Of a DNA stretch of 64,000 nt, positions 41,183 through 50,813 are shown one piece after another. The translations under genes and the position numbers were made by a program. A model generated the notes under the pieces. The model was not told the DNA's origin. It did not search any database and saw nothing but the letters and a program-made list of their open reading frames with translations. Position 1 is the stretch's first letter. Each line of letters opens with the position of its first letter. Origin of the DNA: Prostheceraeus crozeri (lineage: Eukaryota > Platyhelminthes > Polycladida > Euryleptidae); assembly GCA_907163375.1 (NCBI GenBank), contig CAJQUW010011090.1:104501-168500 (forward strand), given 5' to 3'.

Positions 41183-41512
41183 TGTAGCAGTCCAGGATGA
41201 TATCATACATGTGTCATACACGACACCATAAGAATGAGAATGATAAGACCTTTCGAATGATATAAGGTATGTACCTATTCGATGGAAAAATCCTAGTTGT
41301 ATGCAACTGTATGCAAGCAGACAAATGTTAGATTTTTAAATTCACTAAGTTTTTAGCCCATTCTTTAAAGACATGTAGCTCTCCAATTATATGTCATACA
41401 TGTGTCATACAATACACCATTAGAATCAGCATGAAAAGAGCACTCGAATGATATATTGTATGTACCCATTTGATGAAAAAATCCTAGTTATATGCATCTG
41501 TATGCAACTTGA
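41183..41512 (+). repeat. Two tandem copies of a ~190-bp repeat
   Basis: Copies at about 41183-41325 and 41374-41512 share CATACATGTGTCATACA, CGAATGATAT, TATGTACC and AAAAATCCTAGTT. They differ by roughly 15 percent. Confidence 0.8.
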
Positions 41513-41667
41513 AAAAATTTCAAGTTTTTTTACAAAAATGACTAAGTTTACAAATTTTCAAAGTTCAAGTTTTACAACTAAAAATGACCATAATATACAA
41601 TCTACACTTGCCCTTGACCTTTGACCTTCATACACTTCATACACGGCGGGGGGGGGGGCTCAAAATT

Positions 41668-41741
41668 TCTCGGACGCTTCGCGCCCTCGAAATTTTTCGG
41701 ATTATAGGGTAAATAAATTTTCGAGTGCGCGAAGCGCATGG
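41668..41741. repeat. Imperfect inverted repeat
   Basis: GGACGCTTCGCGCCCTCGAA on the left pairs with TTCGAGTGCGCGAAGCGCAT on the right, with about 30 bases between. It could form a hairpin. Confidence 0.6.
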
Positions 41742-41772
41742 GTTCCGGGTGCCATAGATACTCTTCTTGCTT

Positions 41773-41827
41773 CCCTAACCCTAAACCTAACCCTAACCCT
41801 TAACCCTAACCCTTAACCCTAACCCTA
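41773..41827 (+). repeat. Interstitial telomere-type repeat
   Basis: Nine units of CCCTAA and near variants (CCCTAAA, CCCTTAA) in a row give TTAGGG on the other strand, the common metazoan telomere unit. It lies inside Polinton B. Confidence 0.85.
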
Positions 41828-41850
41828 GTATTTTAATTTGATTATTTGAA

Positions 41851-41917
41851 TTTTGGCGCGAAATTCAAATTTTCGAAAAAGTCTCTAAATTTGATTTTCG
41901 AATTTTGGCGCGAAATT
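41851..41917. promoter_or_regulatory. Two E2F-type palindromic sites
   Basis: TTTTGGCGCGAAATT occurs at 41851-41865 and 41903-41917. TTTGGCGCGAAA is the textbook E2F recognition sequence read from both strands. A weaker AGCGCTTAA word follows near 41933. The next promoter downstream is at 42246. Confidence 0.55.
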
Positions 41918-42245
41918 TGAATTTTCGAAATTTAGCGCTTAATTCAAATTTTAATGTTCTATTCAAATCACACGGTTTATATCTTCAAATATGAATCATT
42001 ATATGACTATTAATAATAACATGTATATCAAATAATATATCAGTCCATCAGTTATTATTACTATGAATTCACTCAACTGTTTACATGTAGAAATCTTTCA
42101 ACACATATGATGGCACTTCCATTTCTAAGGTTAAAAATAAACCAGCTGTTCCAATTCTTGTTTGAGTTATCAATTTTGTTTGACCGTACCAATTCCAGGA
42201 TGTGATGTCATAAGGTCTTTGTTCATAGTTGCTTTGTCAATTTCA

Positions 42246-42253
42246 TATATAAA
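42246..42253 (+). promoter_or_regulatory. TATA box of the multi-exon gene
   Basis: TATATAAA is followed by a short 5' exon ending at about 42356 (GAA then GTGAGT) and an intron that ends in CTCTACAG at 42990, three bases ahead of the ATG at 42993. Confidence 0.65.
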
Positions 42254-42356
42254 GAAGTTGCACACAACGAATTTTCACTCATTTTCAAATAATTCAGTGT
42301 CCATAGCAGACGTCGTTCTTCGTTCCTCCGTTCTCCGGTTCTTATTACAATTCTGA

Positions 42357-42990
42357 AGTGAGTTTCATTGTCATGTTGTGCTACTTTATAGGATATTCGG
42401 GAGTAGGAACATTATTAAGTTTTTATAACCAAATAGCTTTAAATATAGAAGCTTGGGTTTTAGGATAGGAACACTTTATGTTACATTATTAACCATGTTT
42501 TTTTTAATTTTTCATCCTAAATTAAGTCATTGAGCGAGAGACATGAATATATCAGTTTAAATGTAAGTGTATTTAAATCAACAAGATTTTCACAGTTTGT
42601 TTATAAAGAAAAGATACCTAAATAAAGCCTTCATCCATTTTAAATATTTAGTCTGTCATCTGCTAACAGCTGTAAAAAATTCAAGCTTGTTTAATTAAAC
42701 CAATTGAGAAGTGGTTCAAATTTTCGAAATCTCATTTTCATTCTATTATTATTTCGAAATTAAATAATGATTAATCAGCTGCTTCCAAATTTCATGTCTT
42801 TTTATGAACAAACCCTTTCGAATGAAATTAAACTTTCGAATCTCAGTTTCTATTTCATCCATGAATTTATTTCTTCTTAAGATTTGTCAAATATTAATCT
42901 AGTACTTAATAAAGCTTTGAAGATGGTACATAAATGATTTCTCATTTAATGAGAGATTAAATTGTAATAAAATTTTTTTATCCTCTACAG
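42357..42990 (+). other. 5' untranslated intron, contains shared repeat
   Basis: The intron of about 634 bp runs from GTGAGT to CTACAG. Its first 110 bp match 15071-15178 outside Polinton A. The rest is AT-rich with nothing else recognised. Confidence 0.55.
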
Positions 42991-42992
42991 AA

Positions 42993-45055
42993 ATGGTTCG
43001 ACAAGAAAGCATCTCACGGCAACGTCTCATCTTCCATTTCTGTGAGACTGGTCAACTGCCCGTTCGACATGTGAACAAAAGCGGGCATAAGGAATGCTCC
43101 TTCCGAGAGGACTGCACCTACCTCTACTGTCTCACGTGTAAGTGGTATGAAAAGAGCGATGCAAAGGTAAATAGTGACTCCGCGAAAGCTTTCATTGCCA
43201 AGCACACCCCTTGTGCTCAACTAAATGGAAGAAAGGGGATTAACTTAACCTCCAAAGTTGAGGAGAAGAAGTTGGAGCGTCTTTTTGGGAAGGAGCGACC
43301 GACTGAAGGCGTGCTTTCCCAGTTGGATGAATCTGCTCCAAAGGATAAGCCTCAAAAGTCTCGAGTTCCTAAGAGGAAAGTTCCTAAGTCTCGAGTTAAT
43401 CGATGAGACTTTCAGTGATTGTGAGGTGAGTGCCATCAATTCTACATGTTAGCTTCAACGGATAACTGGCTCACAGCAGAAAAATAAAAAAATACTACTT
43501 CATTATGTATGAAATGATTATATGTTGTTAAACATTTCAGGATGTACTGATGCCCCCACCGAAGAGAGCCACGGTGTTGGTTCAGAAAAAAATCTTCGCT
43601 AAAGATGTAAGTATTTATTGACTAATTTAATTATTTCTGTACATAAAGTAAATCACCATTGCTTAAATATTTCAGAGTGAGCTACCTCACCCGACAAAGA
43701 CTAACGAGGATATAGTGGTCGAAAAATTGCGAAATGTAAGCATTTCAGTTATTTATTAGTTCTCAATGTGAAATTAAACATGAATTTTTCCTACTTTCAG
43801 CTGTTTCCTAGTGTTCAAAGCTGCCCAAAAATTCCGCGCTTACCTTCACCGAGGAGCAGACTACCTTCGAGTCCCGTAAGTGTCATTACATAGGTCTCAG
43901 TCAACAATAACTGAAAATGCATCAAGTATTTTTAAGAACATACATACTTCGTCAATGAGTTGCAAACTTGTCATCATATTTTTCGTTGCAGTCTATGCGA
44001 TCTCTGTCGCTGAAGAAGCATCACAGAAGCTTCTTGTCTACGCCGGTGACAACAACGTCGGTAGAGGACAATGAGGAGAAACCATACTCAATTCGCGAGT
44101 CATCGGATGACTCCTCAACATCGGAGGATTCGGACTCCTCATCCGAGGATGAAGCCACTACTTCAGCGACTTCATCTCCGACGTCCTCTTCCGACGAAGA
44201 TGATGATTCTGATGTACATGTAAGTATATGACTGGTTAACTGCATGTGTACAGAATTGTTTTCATTAAAATTTATTTTGAAACTCACTTGATTATCAATA
44301 TATTCGTCTACAATTGAGTAATTCATCTTTCAGAATGATTCGGTGACTCTTAACAAGGCGAGTGGATCCGATCAAAAAACCGCAATCCAGCAGGAGGTAA
44401 GAGGAATTCACATTTGTATCTAATTAATGTCAAAAATGGTAAATAGATGATAAGCAATTGTTCCTTTCAATTACAGGACTCCGTGATGTTTGCGTCTCAA
44501 CCGGAGATCTCATTCTCCAACATCCGGGCGTCTCCTAGCTGGAATGTCCACCTACCACCGTCGCCGATGATGACATTGGCCCCATCCTCAGCAACTGATA
44601 TTGCAGTCGCAGCTCCTTCACCTCCAACACCTATCCCAGCCGCAGTTCCTTCCTCTCCAACACCTACTATCCCAGCCGCAGTTCCTAAGGCTCCTCTCCC
44701 AGTACGCGAGTACAACGTAGACCTTGACGCAACGACGGAGGCGGACATCGAAAGCAAGTTACGGCGGTGTCAAGAGCGACTGAAACAGTCCGAGGCTCGT
44801 GAGGCTCAGTTAATGGAGGACAACAGAGGTTTGGTTGAGTCCTTACAAAACATAACTCAATCAAACCTCCTGTTGGCCTCACAAGTAACAAATAGCCAAC
44901 GACATGAGAAAGAGACCTTAGTCCACGTCGAGTTCAGCGATAATACCATCCGTAGACTTAGACTGACGCGAATGGACGATTTGGGTGGCTGCAGTGAAAG
45001 CTGTAGCCACTTGAAATTATACCACAGTGGCATTGTGAAATGCATCAAGTTATAA
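42993..45055 (+). CDS. Multi-exon zinc/acidic/coiled-coil protein of Polinton B
   Basis: The first part has a Cys/His region (KECSFRED, CTYLYCLTCKWYEKS, HTPC) and a Lys-rich tail. Short introns with GTAAG-type donors and TTTCAG-type acceptors separate exons near 43542-43607, 43677-43736, 43801-43877, 43993-44220, 44335-44397 and 44478-45055; from the second exon on they all fall between codons. Later exons encode an acidic serine tract (DDSSTSEDSDSSSEDE), a Pro-rich stretch and a coiled coil (ESKLRRCQERLKQSEAREA). It matches the plan of 35190-36275 in Polinton A. A regulatory role is a guess. One break is suspected. Confidence 0.5.
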
Positions 45056-45132
45056 CTTCTTTTTACTTTTGAAAAAAAATAGATTGCTTTAAATTTTATG
45101 TTTTCTCTTTACAACAGATCGGAACATATGGT

Positions 45133-45180
45133 ATTGGCTGGTGATGACGCTGACGTCATTAGATGGTAGATGTATATAAG
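45133..45180 (+). promoter_or_regulatory. CCAAT-CRE-TATA promoter of polymerase B
   Basis: ATTGG (45133-45137), a full CRE/ATF palindrome TGACGTCA (45151-45158) and TATATAAG (45173-45180) stand in close order, 32 bp ahead of the polymerase ATG at 45212. Confidence 0.75.
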
Positions 45181-45211
45181 GGCTTGCTAATTTCAATCCT
45201 TATCAATAATC

Positions 45212-48200
45212 ATGGTTGTTTGTACCAAGTCTGGAAAAGTATTTACTCTCATAGGCAATTTGCAACGTCATGAAAAATTTTGTAAGTTAGGAAAAACGTA
45301 TCAATGTAGCAAGTGTCCATATAAGACGAATAGGATAGATAATCTTAAGAGACATAAACTTGTATGCAATAATAAACCGAATGATAGCATAACAGAGTCA
45401 AATTCAAATAATCAAAATAGATCTACTTCTAAGCCAACAACCAGCGCTTCAACTAACATACAAAACTTTACGCAATACTGCTCTCGGTGTGGCAAAACGT
45501 ATAACTCTATAAGTAGATTTCGACAGCATATGAATGTACATAATACAAATAGTGAGATGAATATGCATAATAACTATGGAACTGTTAGTCTCAGCGAAAG
45601 CGCACTCAATGGCCATGCACGTGTGTATGATATCACACCAACAACACCTACTTTCGATATGACATCATTCTTAGAAAGCATGCGTTCCATGTTAGGGAAT
45701 TTAGTGTCTGACTTACTAAGGAGCTATCAATTGCGCGGTCGTCTGATTGCACAAATTCGTTATGTCCGTTCTAATCCTCAAGAAGAAGAAACTTTTCTCG
45801 CACACTTTACCTCATCATCCTCAAACTATATTTATGACTATGATGCTTGGTTTCAGGATCATCTAAATAGTCTAATAAATCATATTGAAGCCTTCACAAA
45901 AAAAGGTAGCAATTGGATTATAGATGATGTACAAAATATAGAGTTCAATGTAATAACAAGTCCAATACTGTCAGGTGGACAATCATTTCCTCTACCAAAG
46001 AAGTTAAAAAACTCTAAAGCTGTCAATAATGTTAATTCAAATGCAAATGATTGCTTCCGATATGCAGTTTTATCAATATTGCATTATAATGAAGTACCTT
46101 ATTCAAGGAATGAAGTAAAATCATATAGTGAGTGGACATCTGAGCTAAATATGGAAGGCATTTCCACACCAGTATCAATCAAAGATATTCCAAAATTTGA
46201 GAAAAATAATGATATTAAAATTAACATTTACTTTTATGAAAATGGACTCAAAGGTGTTCGTTACAATAGTAACTTTACTGGTAGGCAAACGGTTAATATT
46301 TTGCTAATTCTAAACAATGGAGCAGCACACTATTGTGGAATTCCAAAGCTGTCAAGATTGTATAGGAGAACTTTAAAAAGACATAAATACTTCTGCGAAA
46401 GATGCGCTCAGTCATTCACATATAAGACAACACTAGAACGACACTTCCAGTTTTGTATTCGAGGAAAAGCACAAATAGAAAAAATGCCATCCGATCTAAA
46501 AGTACTAACAAGTAGCATGGAATATCAACTAAGTCCTCCTTTAGTAATTTATGCAGATATAGAGTGCTACATTGATAATAAAATACATAAACCTCCGGCC
46601 ATTGGAGCTTATCATGTCTGACATATAATGCCCTTCAATCGAAATTCGAAAACAAGTATTATCTGTTTGAGGGAGAAAATTGCATTATTAATTTCTTGCA
46701 TCACTTAGAAAGTGTAGCCCAAAACTTGTATGACAACCAATGTGCAACAACTAGGCAGCCAATTGCACTGACAGCGGATGAAAAAGCAAACCATGAGAAT
46801 GCAGAATGTTGCGACAAATGTAAATCGAAATTCAGCGATGAAGTCATAAAAGTTCGTGATCATGATCATATCACCGGACGATATAGGCAAACATTATGTA
46901 GGAAATGCAATCTCCGGTTAAGACTTAACAGACGGGAGCTCCCCATATTTTTCCACAATTTTAAAAATTATGATAGTCACATCGTTTGCTATATAGCGAT
47001 TGGAAGAATGAAATCTTGGAAATTAGATGTTGTAGCAGCAACTGCTGAAAAATATATAACTTTATCCGCCAGTGTCCCTGTAAATGAATACAAAGGGAAG
47101 ACAGTATACTTTAAACTAAAATTCTTAGACTCATATAATTTCTAAGTGCATCCTTGAGTGAAGTAGCCAAGGGCTTGCAAACGTATGAGCATGTAGAGAC
47201 ATTGAGGGTAGAATTTCCACAATTAAGTGATAATGTTTTATATCAGAAGGGAGTGTTTCCATATTCATACTTCAAAAACTTAAACACGTTGACGGAAGAC
47301 TGTCTACCACTACAATTTGAATTCTATAATGATCTTACTCGTGAGCACTGTTCCGATAGTGAATATGAACACGCTAACAAGGCATGGATTGAATTTAATT
47401 GTAGCACATTTGGTGATTACATGCTGGCATACCTGGATTAGATGCTTACTTGTTGGCAGACATATTTGAAGTGTTTAGAGCATTGAGTCAACGTGAGGAT
47501 GAAGTCGACCCTGTACATTTTGTCAGTCTCCCACATCTTAGCTTTACCTCAGCACTAAATTTCTCTTCCAATGATCCCCCACACTACATACAAGATGAAA
47601 ATATGTACAATCTATTTGAACGAGGAATTAGAGGGGGTATCACTTTCACCGACATTCACCGAGCGCGTGTACGCATTGAAGAATTAGGAAATAATACACA
47701 TGAAAGTCGACATTTGACCTACTTAGATGTTAATAACCTTTACGGTTCTTCACTCAGTAGAAATCTACCCCACTCAAATTTCAAATGGTTGAATGAAAGT
47801 GAATTAGATAATTTTTTAAATGAAGAAAATGTTCAAAATATAGATGATGATGGTGAAATCGGCTACATTTTTGATTTAGATTTAGAGTATCCTGCAGCCA
47901 TTCATGATGACACTGCCGATTTCCCATTAGCTCCAGAAATACAGATGATTGAAAAGAGAATGTTTTCACACTATATGAAAAATCTATATGAAAAAGTAAT
48001 ACCAAATACACATTTTTCTTCTATCAAGAAACTTCTGCTCCATCAATTTGATAGGGAAAATTATGTAGTCCACTACTCAATTTTAAAATCTTACTTGACC
48101 ATGGGCATGAGAATCAAGAAGATTCATAGTGGCATAAAATTCACACAAAAGCCTTGGTTAAAAACATACATTGATATGAACTCTCAAAAGAGGGCTCAAT

Positions 48201-48994
48201 CAAACACTGATCATTCTATAAATTGAAAAATAATTCTTTATATGGTAAAACAATGGAAAATGTAAGGAGAAGGAAAAAATTTAAACTAGTTAACAATGAG
48301 AAACAACTACTGAAATTGTCAAATCATCCTCTCTATGTTCAACACAAAATATTTGATGAAGATCTGGTTGGTATGGAAATGTACAAACCTTCAAGATTTA
48401 AATAAATTAATATATGTTGGTCAAGCAGTACTTGACTATAGTAAGTTGGAAATGTATCAATTATATTGCAATGATCTAAAAGGGTGTCCACTGATAAATA
48501 GAACGCGGCTTTGTGGAGGTGATACCGACAGTTTCTTCCTATGTTTATACACATCACCATCTGTCCGTCTGGAAGATATACTTCCATACTTCGGTGAAAA
48601 GTTTGACTCTTCAAACTATGACAGTCATCACCGACTATACTCAACTACAAACAAAGCTAGATTAGGTTGTTTTAAGGATGAGTGTGCTGGAAAGTTGCTT
48701 GAGGAAATGATCCTACTAAAACCGAAAATGTATTCAATGAAATATCTAGACTCTACGAATCATAGCATCAAACGTGCAAAAGGAATTCAGAGAGCAGCAG
48801 TTAAAAAATTGAAACATAATGACTATAGGAGTGTCTATTATAGTGAGAATGATACAACTGAAGATATGACAATTATAAATTCAAAAAATCACATGGCACA
48901 AAATCATTTAGGAAGCGAGGTCTTTCACTTTGGGAGGATAAGCGCTGTTGGCTGGATAAAAATTTATCATTACCATATGGACACTACAGCCTAG
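45212..48994 (+). pseudogene. Protein-primed DNA polymerase B of Polinton B
   Basis: The order is C2H2 fingers (CSKCPYKTNRIDNLKRH, CSRCGKTY), the conserved N-terminal domain ending GSNWIIDDVQNIEF, an OTU-like stretch (NANDCFRYAVLSILHYNE), a zinc motif (CERCAQSF), exonuclease words (YADIECY, FHNFKNYDSH) with an inserted VRDHDHITGRYRQTLCRKCN HNH-like motif, motif A YLDVNNLYGSSL, motif B KNNSLYGKTME and motif C GGDTDS. It copies the element from a protein primer. The gene looks broken about five times. AATAAA at about 49058 follows. Confidence 0.88.
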
Positions 48995-49100
48995 GTCTTC
49001 CCCACCGTCGAAGAGAAGGAGATGCCTTCCTGTCACAGGTGATGTAGAATAAGTCTAAATAAAAACAATATAATATTCCACTTGTAATAGATCTTGCGAT

Positions 49101-49264
49101 TGCTGCATCTTCCGACATGTAGCAGCACTAATACATAAGTAGTCTTACTAAATTGAAATTTCTACATCTTTCCGATATGAAGAAATTATTACTAATAAAT
49201 AGGTAGTCCTAATGTGAATGAATATGTGAAGAATTTGTACTCAACATCATTCCGATATGTTGAG
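49101..49264 (+). repeat. Three tandem hairpins with a conserved loop
   Basis: Hairpins: TGCTGCAT/ATGTAGCA at 49101-49124, AATTTCTACAT/ATGAAGAAATT at 49157-49187, CTCAACAT/ATGTTGAG at 49240-49264. Loops are CTTCCGAC, CTTTCCGAT and CATTCCGAT. The outer stem sequences differ but stay paired, and the inner CAT/ATG and the TTCCGAY loop are kept. They lie between polymerase B and the PC4-like gene. Confidence 0.75.
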
Positions 49265-49326
49265 CTAATATAATAACAAACTTTAGGCAAACATTAAACT
49301 CAAATTTGAAACATAGCTTTCGGAAC

Positions 49327-49887
49327 ATGCCTCATTACATAAAAACATGGAAACTTAGTGACGTCCAAAACGTTCACATAACAAATTCTAAAAGAATAGA
49401 ATTTCGTCATTCAATAGCAAATAGTGTTCGAAAACATCGTGGCGTTTGCATTAGTATTGACTCATTGCCTTCACTGAAAGACTTCGCTGATCTCATTGGC
49501 AACCATAAGCCTCGGATCAAGATTCCTCTAGATGACAAGGTATGGATAAAGTGTGATTCAACAGTCAAACTATACGTCTGCTCACCAAAGCGGGAAGATG
49601 TTGAATATCGATTTTTTCGTTTCAGTGACGTCACATGGGAAACCTTTCCAAGGGAGATACTACCACAGATAACGTCATTCATTAAAGATGGAGGACATCA
49701 AACGGTTGGAATTTGTAAATCGGATGTTAACTACAAAAGCAAACTCAAAACTCAATCTACAAGAGATCGAGAGGAGTATACCCAACCGAAAACAATGGTT
49801 GCTGATAAAACGCAAATTGAAGCCGACAACGAGCTTACATCTTGGAAGACCCTCAATGTTAACATGGATGATTCAGAGGAAGGATAA
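49327..49887 (+). CDS. PC4-like domain protein of Polinton B
   Basis: The N-terminal 120 residues read YIKTWKLSDVQNVHITNSKR, IEFRHS, HRGVCISIDSLPSLKDFADL, then LDDKVWIKCDSTVKLYVCS and FFRFSDVTWETFPREI. This matches both PC4-like genes of Polinton A in order. The tail is polar and acidic and overlaps the TBP-like frame. Start at the ATG at 49327. Single-strand DNA binding and promoter opening are inferred from the family. Confidence 0.5.
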   Translation: MPHYIKTWKLSDVQNVHITNSKRIEFRHSIANSVRKHRGVCISIDSLPSLKDFADLIGNHKPRIKIPLDDKVWIKCDSTVKLYVCSPKREDVEYRFFRFSDVTWETFPREILPQITSFIKDGGHQTVGICKSDVNYKSKLKTQSTRDREEYTQPKTMVADKTQIEADNELTSWKTLNVNMDDSEEG

Positions 49888-50212
49888 ATCTCTCACTATC
49901 CTATTCTTTCCAAATGGAACAATCCAATGTATTGGAAGGGTCATGGAAGGTGATCTCTCATATCTACACTTTACTTTGGAACATTTACTTGGTGATTCAT
50001 TATCTGATTGGAAAGTGAAGACAATGACCGTGTTATGTGAATTGCACTATCACTATGACTTCCGTAAAGTTACATCATCACATAATCTAACTTATGAAGT
50101 GGAGCTATTTCCAGCAGCTCAATTGACTAACTGGCATCCATATCATGTTCATGTGTTCCATAATGGAAAGATTGTGATAACCGGCATTAAAGACATAAGT
50201 GATGTGATTTGA
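49688..50212 (+). CDS. TBP-like protein of Polinton B
   Basis: Two TBP-like halves are visible: GRPSMLTWMIQRKDKS with ILFFPNGTIQCIG, and YEVELFPAAQLTNWHPYHV with NGKIVITGIKD. These align with the TBP-like frame of Polinton A. The domain starts near codon 52; upstream codons overlap the PC4-like frame, so the start at 49688 is not certain. It would bind promoter DNA if folded like TBP. Confidence 0.75.
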   Translation: MEDIKRLEFVNRMLTTKANSKLNLQEIERSIPNRKQWLLIKRKLKPTTSLHLGRPSMLTWMIQRKDKSLTILFFPNGTIQCIGRVMEGDLSYLHFTLEHLLGDSLSDWKVKTMTVLCELHYHYDFRKVTSSHNLTYEVELFPAAQLTNWHPYHVHVFHNGKIVITGIKDISDVI

Positions 50213-50348
50213 AAAAATGTTTCATGAAAACCAAATTGTAGATTTTGTATATATGTGAATAGATAATGAAATATGAACATATTTTTGTTTTCCTTATAAA
50301 CCCTTGTTTTGGAAAAAAGAGAGCAAGTTAATGATACAACATAAAACT

Positions 50349-50813
50349 TTATTTCAAAACTGTTTCGACATATTTAGTAAGAATTACATCATTTTTATCA
50401 CAGTTTTTTGAAAATAGTTCTAAAGCACTTTTACAGTTATTTTTCAATGGTCTCTCATTGACAAAATAGAGTACATAGCCACCGCACATTAGAGATGTAT
50501 TACTTTGAAGTGGGAACGATGTCACTTTCCTAACAGTCCAGGAGAACCTGTTCATCCATAATGCGATATCATGTAAACGAGGTTGATTAAGAGAGTCAAA
50601 ATATTCGGCCACTTGATAACGATTGATGTATACAGCAATCCAATGTTTTCCGGGAAGATTGTTGCTGTCCGTATTGATGATAAGCGAACAAGGATAGAAA
50701 GGAATTGAATCAGGTAAATTATCTCTAGAAAAGATATTGAGAAATATTGTCTTGGAGTAGGGATGAGCTTTCCTCATTTTCCTCAAGATTTCTATGTTGC
50801 TTAAGTTACTCAT
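50349..50813 (-). CDS. Adenain-type cysteine protease of Polinton B
   Basis: His in PGKHWIAVYI, Asp in EYFDSLNQ and Cys in SLMCGGYVLYF mark the catalytic set. Length 154 residues. The start overlaps the capsid stop (ATGA), and an AATAAA overlaps its own stop, as for the Polinton A protease. Confidence 0.9.
   Translation of the reverse strand: MSNLSNIEILRKMRKAHPYSKTIFLNIFSRDNLPDSIPFYPCSLIINTDSNNLPGKHWIAVYINRYQVAEYFDSLNQPRLHDIALWMNRFSWTVRKVTSFPLQSNTSLMCGGYVLYFVNERPLKNNCKSALELFSKNCDKNDVILTKYVETVLK

Larger units (their letters stand above)
40942..42245. other. Non-coding control-like region of Polinton B
   Basis: No gene is seen in 1.3 kb. It holds a tandem repeat (41183-41512), a G run (41647-41658), an inverted repeat (41668-41741), a telomere-type tract (41773-41827) and two E2F-type palindromes (41851-41917), each listed separately. 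Confidence 0.7.

Noticed and set aside
43880-44074. Separate small protein with a signal-like start
   Set aside because: The frame crosses an intron and exon of the multi-exon gene in the wrong phase.
44021-44326. Acidic serine-rich minus-strand frame
   Set aside because: It is the shadow of the acidic serine tract of the plus-strand exon.
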